64,000 nucleotides of DNA from MPNP01 sp965116235 (GTDB lineage: Bacteria; Pseudomonadota; Alphaproteobacteria; Rhodobacterales; Rhodobacteraceae): positions 186,001-250,000 of the forward strand of contig OZ220496.1 of the NCBI GenBank assembly GCA_965116235.1, read 5' to 3'. Under the pieces are notes generated by a model that was given only the letters and a program-made list of their open reading frames with translations, made no database searches and was not told the origin of the DNA. Position numbers and translations under genes: made by a program. Positions 25,951 to 34,771 of this stretch are shown here, piece after piece; position 1 is the stretch's first letter, and each line of letters starts with the position of its first letter.

Positions 25951-25987
25951 TTGAAACAATTATTGACCTTGCCATTGATCTTCGGAT
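25951..25987 (+). pseudogene. Exported protein, member 3: start only, cut by IS630
   Basis: A TTG start behind TTGGAGGT begins a third signal peptide (LKQLLTLPLIFGL), cut after about 12 codons by the terminal repeat of the truncated IS630 element. Confidence 0.55.
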
Positions 25988-26427
25988 TAGTAGTCTGACA
26001 TTATTGAATTGCTGAATAGAGCGAATGCAGCTTGATGCGCGCCGCCGAAAACCGCCACTTCACCGGACGCGGGTCCGCATTGATCGCCGCCGGCCATGCC
26101 GCCACCTCGCGGGTTGGCGTCTCCCGATCCGCCAGACGCCGAGACAGACACTGGCGGTTCAACACGCTGATCTCGCTTTCCGGGATGTTCAGTCCGCTCC
26201 CGTGCTTGGGCGTGTGGTGGACCTCAAAGCGTCGGCTCAGCCGCCGGGCCTTCTTGGGCGGATAGACATGATACCGGCTCGACAGCTTGTGTGTGTTCAG
26301 GTTGTCCATCACCAGCACGATCTTCCGGTTCGGAAAGTGCACATTCGCCAGGTCCGCCAGCCGGGTCCCGAAGTCCGCCGTGGTGCGGCGCTCGGTCACC
26401 TTCACATGACGCCAGCCCAGCCTGCCT
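25988..26427 (-). mobile_element. Truncated IS630 element (3' part only)
   Basis: The right-end inverted repeat (25988-26012) and the C-terminal 134 codons of the transposase (26001-26405, minus strand) are almost the same as in the full element at 22903-24146, inverted. The sequence leaves the element near 26427, directly before the autotransporter stub, so a deletion or recombination joined the two. Confidence 0.75.
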
Positions 26428-26430
26428 GTT

Positions 26431-26811
26431 AGTCACAAGTCTTGTCAGAACGCAGTTTCTGATGCAGCGGTTCGGGCGGCCGTCGCTCCAGCATGCCCAT
26501 GCGATACAGGCGGGCAGAGCGTTCAAGCTCGTGTGGGCGTGTTGGCCGAGCTCGGGCCAGCGGATGCCGATACCCGGCTATACGCATCGCTGGACGTGGA
26601 GCATGAGTTCTCGCCCGAGTTGGACATGATGGCGGCGGGAATCAAGCTCACGGCGAAGGTTAAGCCGACCTGGGTCCGTTTGGGTGTGGGCGGTGCGATG
26701 CCCTTGGGCGGCACGGACGCGACGATGCTGGCGGGGGATGCCTTTTATGCGACGGCGGGCAGCGGCAATGCCGACTTTGGCGGCGGGGTCGCACTGAACA
26801 TCCGCTTCTGA
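26431..26811 (+). pseudogene. Autotransporter C-terminal beta-barrel stub
   Basis: The last 110 or so residues of an autotransporter translocator domain. From about 26503 (GGQSVQARVGVLAELG) it matches the ends of the proteins at 55961-58500 and 59352-61732, including LYASLDVEHEF, KPTWVRLGVGGAMPLG and the closing IRF, the C-terminal aromatic recognised by the BAM machinery. The passenger, signal peptide and start are missing, replaced by the IS630 remnant. Confidence 0.8.
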
Positions 26812-26824
26812 TTGGGAAACTGAG

Positions 26825-26878
26825 AGCCGCCGGGTTCGGGAGCATATCACTCGTGTACAGTGATCCAACCCGGCGGCT
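26825..26878 (+). terminator. Hairpin after the autotransporter stub
   Basis: A perfect 12-bp stem (AGCCGCCGGGTT / AACCCGGCGGCT) encloses 30 bases with an inner CACT/AGTG pairing. It starts 13 bases after the stop; no T-run follows. A comparable GC-rich hairpin follows the autotransporter at 58500. Confidence 0.55.
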
Positions 26879-26879
26879 G

Positions 26880-27675
26880 AACCCGTCCGACCCATGACAG
26901 ACATTTCGTCATGGGACAGCCCTCCTGTTGTTTCATGTATTCGGCTTGCGACACAGATCTCGCGTGAAGACCAAAGATAACGTCTCCAGCCCAGACACGA
27001 ATCGACATGTCCGTCAACCGGCAGGAAACAACACACCCTGATCTTTTCAGGCACAGCTCGTTGAGAGAGAAGGAGTGATGGGGGTTGGAGAGCGGACAAA
27101 ATCAGGAATCCGCGTACGGAACTCGAAAGGATTCAGCGTCGCGTGAATGCGTTGGCCAGGTATTTGATGAGTCCATGGCCTGGTACTACAGTTGCCTTCG
27201 TGATTGACGATGAGATTCTCAGCGCGGCGACTGGATGAGCCCACTGCCATAGCGATCAGGCGATGACTTGGGCAGGCCTCATCCGACGGTGCTGAAGACG
27301 GGTCGCGATGCACTGGATGAACTGTAGGGAGCCGAGATGGGCTGGGACAAGGGTCCAGTGCTTTTTTGGATTGTGTAATTGCTTGCCCAAAATAATCGGG
27401 CATCGACAGTTACAGACTTTGCAGAAAATATGAAGCCAAAACCCTTTCAAACTGCCTTTTGGTAAAGGATTGGCCAATCTTGAAGGCTCAAACCGGCTCG
27501 GAAGTTCGGATAGTTGTTCATTGCAATCCAGAACGACCTGCCAAGTGAAATTGACGATTGCCTGACAGAGCATATATGTGCTTGAAACATATGGGTGCAG
27601 ACATTCCAATTCCTGGGAAATTTCATGCCCAGCATCAAGCAGTCAAATCAACAGTCATCAAGAAGCGAGAGTGAC
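26880..27675. other. About 800 bases without a recognisable gene
   Basis: Only short overlapping frames on the minus strand, none with a start site or family resemblance. No repeat shared with other parts of the window was noticed. Probably remnant sequence upstream of the GST gene. Confidence 0.4.
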
Positions 27676-28377
27676 ATGACCCAAGCCATCGAGCTGTATT
27701 ACTGGCCCACCCCCAATGGCTGGAAGATTTCCATTGCCCTGGAAGAGTTTGGTCTTCCCTACAAGGTCAATTATATCAACATCGGCCAGGGCGACCAGTT
27801 TGCTCCCGACTTTCTCAAGATCGCTCCCAATAATCGGATGCCGGCAATTGTTGATCCGGACGGTCCCGATGGCAATTCGGTCAGCATCTTCGAGTCCGGA
27901 GCCATATTGCTATATCTCGGTCGAAAGCATGGCCAGCATTATGGCTCCAGTGAACGCGAGCGCATTGAAATCGAGCAATGGCTCATGTGGCAGATGGGTG
28001 GTGTCGGGCCGATGGCCGGACAAGCACACCACTTCATCAAGTATGCACCGACCATGGATCCACCCCAAGATCTTCCTTATGCCAAGAATCGCTACCGAAA
28101 CGAGGTCTCTCGATTGTATGGTGTTCTGGACAAGCGGCTGGCAGACCGGGATTATGTTGCTGGCGACTACTCCATCGCCGACATGGCAATTTGGCCTTGG
28201 GCTACATTATGGGAAGGCCAGGAACAGGATATCGGTAAGTTCCCCAACATGGCCGATTGGCTTGAACGGGTGGGGAGCAGAGATCTAGTTCGAAAGGGCA
28301 AGGCTCTGGGTGCGGAGTTCCGCAACAGTTCCCCGATGGACAAGAAGTCCCAAGACATTCTGTTCAGGCAAAAATGA
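27676..28377 (+). CDS. Glutathione S-transferase family protein (YfcG/GstB-like)
   Basis: 233 residues. The ATG at 27676 opens MTQAIELYYWPTPNGWKISIALEEFGL, the thioredoxin-fold N-terminal domain in which TPNGWK holds the active-site Asn/Thr of the YfcG (Nu-class) proteins. IAPNNRMPAIVD is the cis-Pro loop and VSIFESGAILLYL the glutathione-binding ES motif. The C-terminal helical domain ends near residue 205. YfcG-type enzymes act on disulfides with glutathione in the cytosol (family knowledge). It converges with yciB, six bases apart, with no visible terminator between. Confidence 0.9.
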   Translation: MTQAIELYYWPTPNGWKISIALEEFGLPYKVNYINIGQGDQFAPDFLKIAPNNRMPAIVDPDGPDGNSVSIFESGAILLYLGRKHGQHYGSSERERIEIEQWLMWQMGGVGPMAGQAHHFIKYAPTMDPPQDLPYAKNRYRNEVSRLYGVLDKRLADRDYVAGDYSIADMAIWPWATLWEGQEQDIGKFPNMADWLERVGSRDLVRKGKALGAEFRNSSPMDKKSQDILFRQK

Positions 28378-28383
28378 TCCGGC

Positions 28384-29016
28384 TTATTTTTCGGCGAGGG
28401 AATCCGAATCCTTCGTCTTGTCGTGGTCGACATACTCGTCTCGAACCAGAAGATAGATCTGACCGCCAATGAAAAGGAAGATCGCCGCTGTCACGATCAG
28501 GTTATCGTAAGTCACCCAGATCTCCGTTGACATCGTGCGCCAGACGAACTCATTCGCGATAGCCAGAAAAAGGAAAAAGAAGGTCAGCCGTCGAGTCAGT
28601 TTCATCCAGTTTTGATCCTTCATGGGAATTCCCTTGTCCATGACAAACTGAAGATAGGAACTCCCCCTGAGGAGACCAAAGCCCAGAACGCCGGCAAACA
28701 GCAGAAACACTATTGTCGGCTTGATCTTGATGAACCGTTCATCGTTGAACCATAGGGTCATGCCGCCAAACACGATCACGAGAATGGCAGTTACAACCTG
28801 CATCTTGGAAATCTCGCCTGTGAGTTTCCACAGAAGAATGGTACTTCCGATCAGAACGGGGATGAAGATCGCGGTAATGATGATCAAGCCGTCATAGATC
28901 TCGTTGCCCAGCTGAACCGTTTCATCTTTCAGCATGAAATAGCCCACAAAGAAAAGAATCATGGGCATCAACTCCAGACCGGACTTGACTGCAGGATGTA
29001 TGCTTCTGGTTGTCAT
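28384..29016 (-). CDS. yciB: Inner-membrane septation protein A (YciB/IspZ)
   Basis: 210 residues with five or six hydrophobic helices and the family hallmarks GLELMPMILFFVGYF near the start, KIKPTIVFLLFAGVLGFG in the middle and RRLTFFFLFLAIANEFVWR. Implicated in cell-envelope biogenesis and septation. Same strand and close to the EamA transporter and ftsY, probably one transcript. Confidence 0.9.
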   Translation of the reverse strand: MTTRSIHPAVKSGLELMPMILFFVGYFMLKDETVQLGNEIYDGLIIITAIFIPVLIGSTILLWKLTGEISKMQVVTAILVIVFGGMTLWFNDERFIKIKPTIVFLLFAGVLGFGLLRGSSYLQFVMDKGIPMKDQNWMKLTRRLTFFFLFLAIANEFVWRTMSTEIWVTYDNLIVTAAIFLFIGGQIYLLVRDEYVDHDKTKDSDSLAEK

Positions 29017-29031
29017 TTGCTGCTCCCTTCG

Positions 29032-29934
29032 TCATCCAAACTCAACGATGATCGCCCCAATGGCAATCAGCGCAATCAGTACAAACCGCCGAGGTCCGAC
29101 CACCTCTTTCAGAACCACCCAGCCGATTATGGCGGCAAAGACCGTTGATGTCTCCCTCAAGACGGCGGCTTTGCCGACCTGATCCAATCGCGTGGCCAAC
29201 ATGATCGAGCCAAAGCTGCCAATGGCCAAGAGTCCTCCGACCATTCCCATAGGTAGTATTCGGCGGATGTTCTTTAAGTGTTCGGGTTTCCTTTTCCAGC
29301 CGACCCAAATGATCGGCATGACAAAGCCATCCAGCACAAACAGCCAGGCGAGGTAGGTGAAGGGATTGTCAGCGGCTCGGACTCCATAAGCGTCAACAGT
29401 TGTGTAGATGGCCACGGCAACGCCAGTTGCCAATGCAATGGCGACAGCATGAATCAGTCGGCTTGAATCCTCCTGCTGCTTGCTGATGTTGTACGCAGCC
29501 AGGCCAAAGATGCCCAAGGACAGAACACCAATGCCGAGCCATTGAATCAAGGTGAAGAATTCGTTGAACACGACACCAGCAAACAGCACGGTCACCAAGG
29601 GACCGGTTCCCCGTACAATTGGATAGACGATGGTAAAAGCGGCCCGGCTGAAGGCCATGGCCATCAGAATCTTGTAACCGGCATGGGCAATCACGCCCCA
29701 GAACAGGATTCCCCAAACCTCCCCTGATGGAAGCGGGAACGCAAACAGGGCAAATGGCAGGCTGTAGAGACAGTAGGAAATGTCGATGAATGCTCGCGAT
29801 GTCCAAGGATCGACCTGACCCTTTTGCAAGGCTCCCACTGCCGAATGCAGTATGGCGGCAACGACTGCCAGCACCAAGGCCAAGGTTCGACCGGTATCCG
29901 TACCCTCAATCGAAACGATCCAGTCACCGGGCAT
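29032..29934 (-). CDS. EamA/DMT-family transporter
   Basis: 300 residues, about ten hydrophobic helices in two repeated EamA halves (about residues 10-140 and 155-295). Drug/metabolite transporters export amino acids, sugars or other metabolites; the substrate cannot be told from sequence. Adjacent to yciB (15-base gap) and downstream of ftsY. Confidence 0.8.
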   Translation of the reverse strand: MPGDWIVSIEGTDTGRTLALVLAVVAAILHSAVGALQKGQVDPWTSRAFIDISYCLYSLPFALFAFPLPSGEVWGILFWGVIAHAGYKILMAMAFSRAAFTIVYPIVRGTGPLVTVLFAGVVFNEFFTLIQWLGIGVLSLGIFGLAAYNISKQQEDSSRLIHAVAIALATGVAVAIYTTVDAYGVRAADNPFTYLAWLFVLDGFVMPIIWVGWKRKPEHLKNIRRILPMGMVGGLLAIGSFGSIMLATRLDQVGKAAVLRETSTVFAAIIGWVVLKEVVGPRRFVLIALIAIGAIIVEFG

Positions 29935-29984
29935 GCGAAATCAAGCGAGAGCAATGGGCGCCGGACAGTTGAATGTCGTGTTCC

Positions 29985-31013
29985 TTACTTTTCCATGCCG
30001 GTGAGAGCGTGTGCAAATTCCTGCGGATCAAAAGGCGACAGGTCATCAATTCCCTCTCCTATGCCGATGGCATGAATCGGCAACCCGAATTGGGCGGCCA
30101 AGGCCACCAGAATACCTCCCTTGGCCGTGCCGTCAAGCTTTGTCATGATCAAGCCTGACAGCTTGATCATCTTGTCAAAAACCTCGACCTGCGACAGAGC
30201 GTTCTGCCCGGTCGTCGCATCCAGAACCAGCAAGGTGTTGTGCGGCGCCTCATCGTCTATCTTCTTGAGCACGCGATTGATCTTGGCCAATTCTTCCATC
30301 AGGTCCTTGCGGTTTTGCAACCGGCCGGCCGTGTCGATCAACAAGAGGTCCCTGTGTTCTTCCTTTGCTTGGGTATATGCCTTGTAAGCCAGAGCCGCCG
30401 GATCAGAACCGACTTTTGCGGCCAGTACCGGGACAGCGGATCTTTGCCCCCAGACCTCCAGCTGTTCAACCGCTGCCGCTCGAAAAGTGTCCCCGGCGGC
30501 AATGATGATGTCTTTGCCCGAAGCCTTGAACTGGCTTGCGAGCTTGCCGATTGTCGTCGTCTTGCCCGAACCGTTGACACCCACAACCAGAATGACCTGT
30601 GGCTTGTTGGCAAAGAGCGGTATGGGGCGAGCAACCGGTTCCAGTATGGTCATGATTTCCTGAGCCAGACAGGATTTCAGCTCACTTACCGAGAGTCTTT
30701 GCCCCATTCTGCGTTCGGCAATGTTCGCAGCAATCCGGATCGCGGTTTCGTACCCCATATCGGAGACTATGAGCAACTCTTCCAGGCTTTCCAGCATGGC
30801 ATCATCCAGCCGGCGGCGGGGTTCCCCAGAAGGCCCGGTTGAACCGATTATCCTCCCGAGAAGACCGCCCTTGCCGGCCGTATTTCCACCGAGAGAACTG
30901 CCGTCATCGGGACTTTCAGCTCCTTCGGCGTCACCGACCAGATCATCAAGACCTATACCAAGTTGTGATGAAGACCTTTTCAGTTTTGCCTTCAGACTGG
31001 CGAAAAACGACAT
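29985..31013 (-). CDS. ftsY: Signal recognition particle receptor FtsY
   Basis: 342 residues: a short acidic N-terminal region, the N-domain helical bundle, then the SRP GTPase with G1 GVNGSGKTTTIGKLA, the DTFRAAAVEQLEVW segment of the insertion box, DTAGR (G3), TKLDGTAKGG (G4/G5) and the closing GEGIDDLSPFD. Docks ribosome-SRP complexes at the inner membrane. Lacks the long acidic A domain of E. coli FtsY, as in other alphaproteobacteria. Confidence 0.95.
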   Translation of the reverse strand: MSFFASLKAKLKRSSSQLGIGLDDLVGDAEGAESPDDGSSLGGNTAGKGGLLGRIIGSTGPSGEPRRRLDDAMLESLEELLIVSDMGYETAIRIAANIAERRMGQRLSVSELKSCLAQEIMTILEPVARPIPLFANKPQVILVVGVNGSGKTTTIGKLASQFKASGKDIIIAAGDTFRAAAVEQLEVWGQRSAVPVLAAKVGSDPAALAYKAYTQAKEEHRDLLLIDTAGRLQNRKDLMEELAKINRVLKKIDDEAPHNTLLVLDATTGQNALSQVEVFDKMIKLSGLIMTKLDGTAKGGILVALAAQFGLPIHAIGIGEGIDDLSPFDPQEFAHALTGMEK

Positions 31014-31093
31014 CTTCTTCCCTCGTAAAATGGAGACTTGTCAGTTATGGCTTGCCTAACCCCAATCAGGCACGCCTTGCAGTTCAAACGGAA

Positions 31094-32782
31094 TCAGGCC
31101 ACTTCTTCGGGAAAATGGCGCATGGTCAGTCGAATTGCGTTCGGTGCTGCCTGTCCAAGCCCGCAAATTGAGGCGTCGGCCATCACTTCACACAACTCTT
31201 CAAGCAAGCCTGTATCCCACTGTTCCCTCTCCATAAGCTTGACAGCCTTTTCGCAACCCACCCGACACGGGGTGCACTGACCGCAACTTTCATCTTCGAA
31301 AAAACGAAGCATGTTCAATGATGCCTCCTTGGCGCTGTCCACCTGTGAAAGCACGACAATGGCTGCAGACCCGATAAAGGTTCCGTACGGTTGCAACGTG
31401 TCAAAATCAAGGGGAATGTCATCCATTGACGACGGCAGCAATCCGGAAGACGGCCCACCGGGCTGATAGGCCTTGAATTCGTGCCCCGTGGCCATCCCAC
31501 CGCTGGCTTCAATGACATCCCTGATGGTCGAACCGGCCGGCAGCACGTAAACACCGGGATTGGCTACCCGTCCGGAAACCGAATAGCTTCTCAAGCCCTT
31601 GCGCCCATTCCTTTCGACTGAGGTGAACAGTTCGGGGCCCTGCTGACAAATCCGCGCGACCCAGTACAAGGTTTCCACGTTGTGCACGAGAGTAGGTCGG
31701 TTGAATAGGCCAACCTGGGCGACGTAAGGAGGACGATGACGGGGCAATCCCCTCTTCCCTTCGATGCTCTCGATCATGGCGCTTTCTTCACCACAGATAT
31801 ACGCCCCGGCTCCCCTTCTCAATTCCAGATAGCCCGATTCGATCAGGCCTTTTGCTTCCAGGGCGGCAATTTCCTTTAACAGAATCTCTCTCACCGCAGG
31901 ATATTCGTCGCGCAGATAGACATAAACCTTCTCGGCCGCGATGGCCCAAGCCGCGATCAATGTTCCCTCCAGGAAGGAATGGGGATGCTTTTCCAGATAG
32001 AATCGGTCCTTGAAAGTTCCGGGTTCGCCTTCATCGGCATTCACTGCCATGAGGCGGGGACTATCCTCCTTTCGCACAAAGGACCATTTTCGTCCCGAGG
32101 GAAAACCTGCTCCGCCGAAACCTCGCAAACCTGAATCAAGAATGACCTGCTCGACCTCGTCCGGTGTCTTCTGCCCGGTCCGATAAGCGAGCAGGGTCTG
32201 ATATCCATTCTCGGCGAGATATTCTTCAAGATCAGGATACTGTGGGATCTCTGGATGCACGCTCTGGCCGCTGACAGCCTCCAGCGTGCTATCGACAGTC
32301 GCATGATCAACATGCCGATGGCCAACTTCCAGGACAGGAGCCGTATCGCATCGCCCCATACAGGGGGCACGAACGACTCGGACCTCGCTGCAATCGACAT
32401 TGCTCTTGAGTTTGGCCATCAGTTCCTGTGCTCCCGCAAGCTCACAACTCAACGAATCACAGACCCGGATGGTAATCGCGGGTGGCGGTGTCTCTTCTTC
32501 CTTGACCACGTCAAAGTGAGCATAAAAAGTGGCCACTTCGTACACCTCGACCTGAGCCAGCTTCATTTCGCTTGCCAAGGCACGCAGATGGGCTGCAGAC
32601 AGATATCCGTAGCGGTCCTGAATCAGATGCAGGAATTCAATCAGCAGGTCTCGTCGACGGGGGCGTTCACCCAGCAATTCCTGGATTTCGGCCAGTGCCC
32701 GATCATGGACCTGTCTCCCCTTGGGGGTCTTGCGTCCCTTGCCCCGGCCAGATTTCCAAACGCCGCCTGCCGTTTCAGTCAT
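31094..32782 (-). CDS. NuoE-NuoF fusion: diaphorase subunit of an NAD-dependent formate dehydrogenase or similar enzyme
   Basis: 562 residues. Residues about 25-175 are a thioredoxin-like [2Fe-2S] NuoE/FdsG domain (VYEVATFYAHF, CDSLSCEL, RAPCMGRCDTAP). Residues 200-560 are NuoF/FdsB-like: GLRGFGGAGFPSGRKW (NAD/FMN), NADEGEPGTFKDR, RGAGAYICGEES and the [4Fe-4S] motif ESCGQCTPCRVG with a distal Cys. The fused order is known for FDH1-type formate dehydrogenase beta subunits and HoxF; with no hydrogenase or Mo-subunit gene in view, formate dehydrogenase is the better guess. It stands alone between xseA and ftsY; a catalytic partner must be elsewhere. Confidence 0.85.
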   Translation of the reverse strand: MTETAGGVWKSGRGKGRKTPKGRQVHDRALAEIQELLGERPRRRDLLIEFLHLIQDRYGYLSAAHLRALASEMKLAQVEVYEVATFYAHFDVVKEEETPPPAITIRVCDSLSCELAGAQELMAKLKSNVDCSEVRVVRAPCMGRCDTAPVLEVGHRHVDHATVDSTLEAVSGQSVHPEIPQYPDLEEYLAENGYQTLLAYRTGQKTPDEVEQVILDSGLRGFGGAGFPSGRKWSFVRKEDSPRLMAVNADEGEPGTFKDRFYLEKHPHSFLEGTLIAAWAIAAEKVYVYLRDEYPAVREILLKEIAALEAKGLIESGYLELRRGAGAYICGEESAMIESIEGKRGLPRHRPPYVAQVGLFNRPTLVHNVETLYWVARICQQGPELFTSVERNGRKGLRSYSVSGRVANPGVYVLPAGSTIRDVIEASGGMATGHEFKAYQPGGPSSGLLPSSMDDIPLDFDTLQPYGTFIGSAAIVVLSQVDSAKEASLNMLRFFEDESCGQCTPCRVGCEKAVKLMEREQWDTGLLEELCEVMADASICGLGQAAPNAIRLTMRHFPEEVA

Positions 32783-32820
32783 GCTTCACCCATCGAAAAA
32801 TTCCCCCTTCCGTTTATGAA

Positions 32821-34260
32821 TTATTCGCCGGAATGGAATATCGTGTGTCTGGAAGATCTGATCTCGCCATCGTTCATCTCAATTTCAATCGATTGCTCGG
32901 GTTTCAGTGTCTTGACTCGGGTCATGACCTGATCGTTCTGACGAACCACGGCATACCCTCTGTTGAGCGTTTGCTTGTACCCCAAGCTGTCCAGAAGTCG
33001 TTTCAATTGGCTCAAATTGGCTTCATTGCTCGCAAGATGCGTTTTAATCCTTTCTTGCAGCTTCCGCCTTAGACCGTCCAAGATTCTTGTGTCATTTTCG
33101 ACGAATCTCAGCAATAACCGAGAAGTGATTCTTTTTTCCAGATAGTCAAACCTGTATCTGGCTTCGTTCAGCGCCTTGGGAGAAGTCAACTTTGTACTGC
33201 ATAGCTTTAGTCTTGCTTCATGCATTTCAAAGTTTGCTTCCAGGGATTTCTTGAGACGAAATTCCTGATTGTCCAGTTCCTGATTGCGGAATGCGAACAG
33301 GTTTTCGGCCACTGGCAGGCCACGACTCACATCCCCGACTCTCTGTCGTCTATGAACCAGGGACGTGTGCACGTTATCCACAATTCGATCCTTGAAGTTG
33401 CGCAGCTGCTCAACAAGTCTGCCTTGGACCGGCACTGCAAACTCTGCCGCAGCCGTTGGGGTTGGCGCTCTCTTGTTGGCCGCGTAGTCGATCAACGTCG
33501 TATCGGTTTCATGACCGATCGCGGAAATGATCGGTATCGCGCTGCCGGCCGTTGCCCGAACAACTCCTTCGTCATTGAACCCGTTCAGATCGGCAAATGA
33601 CCCGCCGCCCCTGGCAACGATTATAAGTTCAGGCTTGGGAATGGCTCCATCCGGTGACAAAACATTGAATCCGTTAATGGCGTCGGCTACCTCAGGGGCA
33701 CAGGTGTCTCCTTGCACGGCCACGGGCCATACAACAACCCTGCGTGGAAACCGCTCTTTGAGCCGATGCAGAATATCCCTGATGACGGAACCGGTGGGGG
33801 ACGTGACGACTCCAATGACTTCGGGCATGAATGGAATGGCATCTTCGTTTTGAAGGTTGAAGATGCCTTCATCTTGCAGCCGGTTTCGTAGCTCTTCAAT
33901 TTGAGCCAGCAATGCTCCCTCCCCGGCCAGCTCCAAATCATTGACAACGATCTGATAGCGCGAAGAGCCGGAGTAGGTTGATATTTTCCCGACCACGATG
34001 ATTTCAGCCCCATCCTTGAGCATCGCATTCAATCGATTGCCCATTCGGAAAACGGTACCCTTCCACATGACGGCCGACAGGGAATCGCGCCCTTCCTTGA
34101 GACTGAAGTAGATGTGCCTGCTGCCGGCCTTCGACAAATCGGACACCTCTCCCCGGATCCGAATTATGGGGAAAGCCCCCTCAACATTGCGTTTGACGGC
34201 TTTGGAAAACTCGGATACGGAGAATTCCTTGAGATTTGAATCAGCTGGGGCGGTATTCAT
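32821..34260 (-). CDS. xseA: Exodeoxyribonuclease VII large subunit
   Basis: 479 residues. The N-terminal OB-fold runs over about residues 10-110 (FPIIRIRGEVSDLSKAGSRHIYFSLKE). The catalytic core follows with GVVTSPTGSVIRDILHRLKERFPRR, the IIVARGGGSFADLNGFNDE motif, PIISAIGHETDTTLIDYAANKRAPTPTAAAE, then a long coiled coil and a C-terminal GYAVVR segment. Degrades single-stranded DNA with XseB, which is not in this window. Confidence 0.95.
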   Translation of the reverse strand: MNTAPADSNLKEFSVSEFSKAVKRNVEGAFPIIRIRGEVSDLSKAGSRHIYFSLKEGRDSLSAVMWKGTVFRMGNRLNAMLKDGAEIIVVGKISTYSGSSRYQIVVNDLELAGEGALLAQIEELRNRLQDEGIFNLQNEDAIPFMPEVIGVVTSPTGSVIRDILHRLKERFPRRVVVWPVAVQGDTCAPEVADAINGFNVLSPDGAIPKPELIIVARGGGSFADLNGFNDEGVVRATAGSAIPIISAIGHETDTTLIDYAANKRAPTPTAAAEFAVPVQGRLVEQLRNFKDRIVDNVHTSLVHRRQRVGDVSRGLPVAENLFAFRNQELDNQEFRLKKSLEANFEMHEARLKLCSTKLTSPKALNEARYRFDYLEKRITSRLLLRFVENDTRILDGLRRKLQERIKTHLASNEANLSQLKRLLDSLGYKQTLNRGYAVVRQNDQVMTRVKTLKPEQSIEIEMNDGEIRSSRHTIFHSGE

Positions 34261-34355
34261 TGGGTCATGTCAATCGACTTCATGTGAGACTGGGCTGGCC
34301 CAAACCGGATCACCATAGCCCGACCTGTTCAAGCGCTTTTCGGTCAACAATCCGC

Positions 34356-34679
34356 TCAAATCTGCTTTTCAGGCATCTGAACGACAAGCCCATCGAACTC
34401 GGCCGTAATTCGCAACTGGCATGTAAGTCTGGATTTCACCGGATCGGGCTCCCAGGCAAAGTCGAGCATGTCTTCTTCCATGGCCTCTTTTTCCGGCAAC
34501 TTGTCGATCCACTCGGAGTCAACATAGACATGGCACGTTGAACAGGCACAAGCACCGCCGCAATCAGCCTCGATGCCGGGTATGTTGTTGTCCCTTGCCC
34601 CCTCCATTACGGTGAGCCCTTCCTTCACATTCACCGTATGGGGTGTCCCGTTATATTCAATATATGTTATCTTTACCAT
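34356..34679 (-). CDS. [2Fe-2S] ferredoxin, adrenodoxin/Isc type
   Basis: 107 residues. The cluster ligands are the CGGACACSTC motif (C-x5-C-x2-C) and the distal Cys in LTCQL, the spacing of vertebrate-type (adrenodoxin/FdxB) ferredoxins used in iron-sulfur assembly and P450 electron transfer. DMLDFAWEPDPVKSRL is typical. It stands apart from isc genes here. Confidence 0.9.
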   Translation of the reverse strand: MVKITYIEYNGTPHTVNVKEGLTVMEGARDNNIPGIEADCGGACACSTCHVYVDSEWIDKLPEKEAMEEDMLDFAWEPDPVKSRLTCQLRITAEFDGLVVQMPEKQI

Positions 34680-34771
34680 GTATCCTCAAACCCACAATTC
34701 ATCACCATCCGTCGATCATATCGCGCATACTCGGGACTGACGGTTTTCCTCCAAATGGGGCTTGAATTCCC

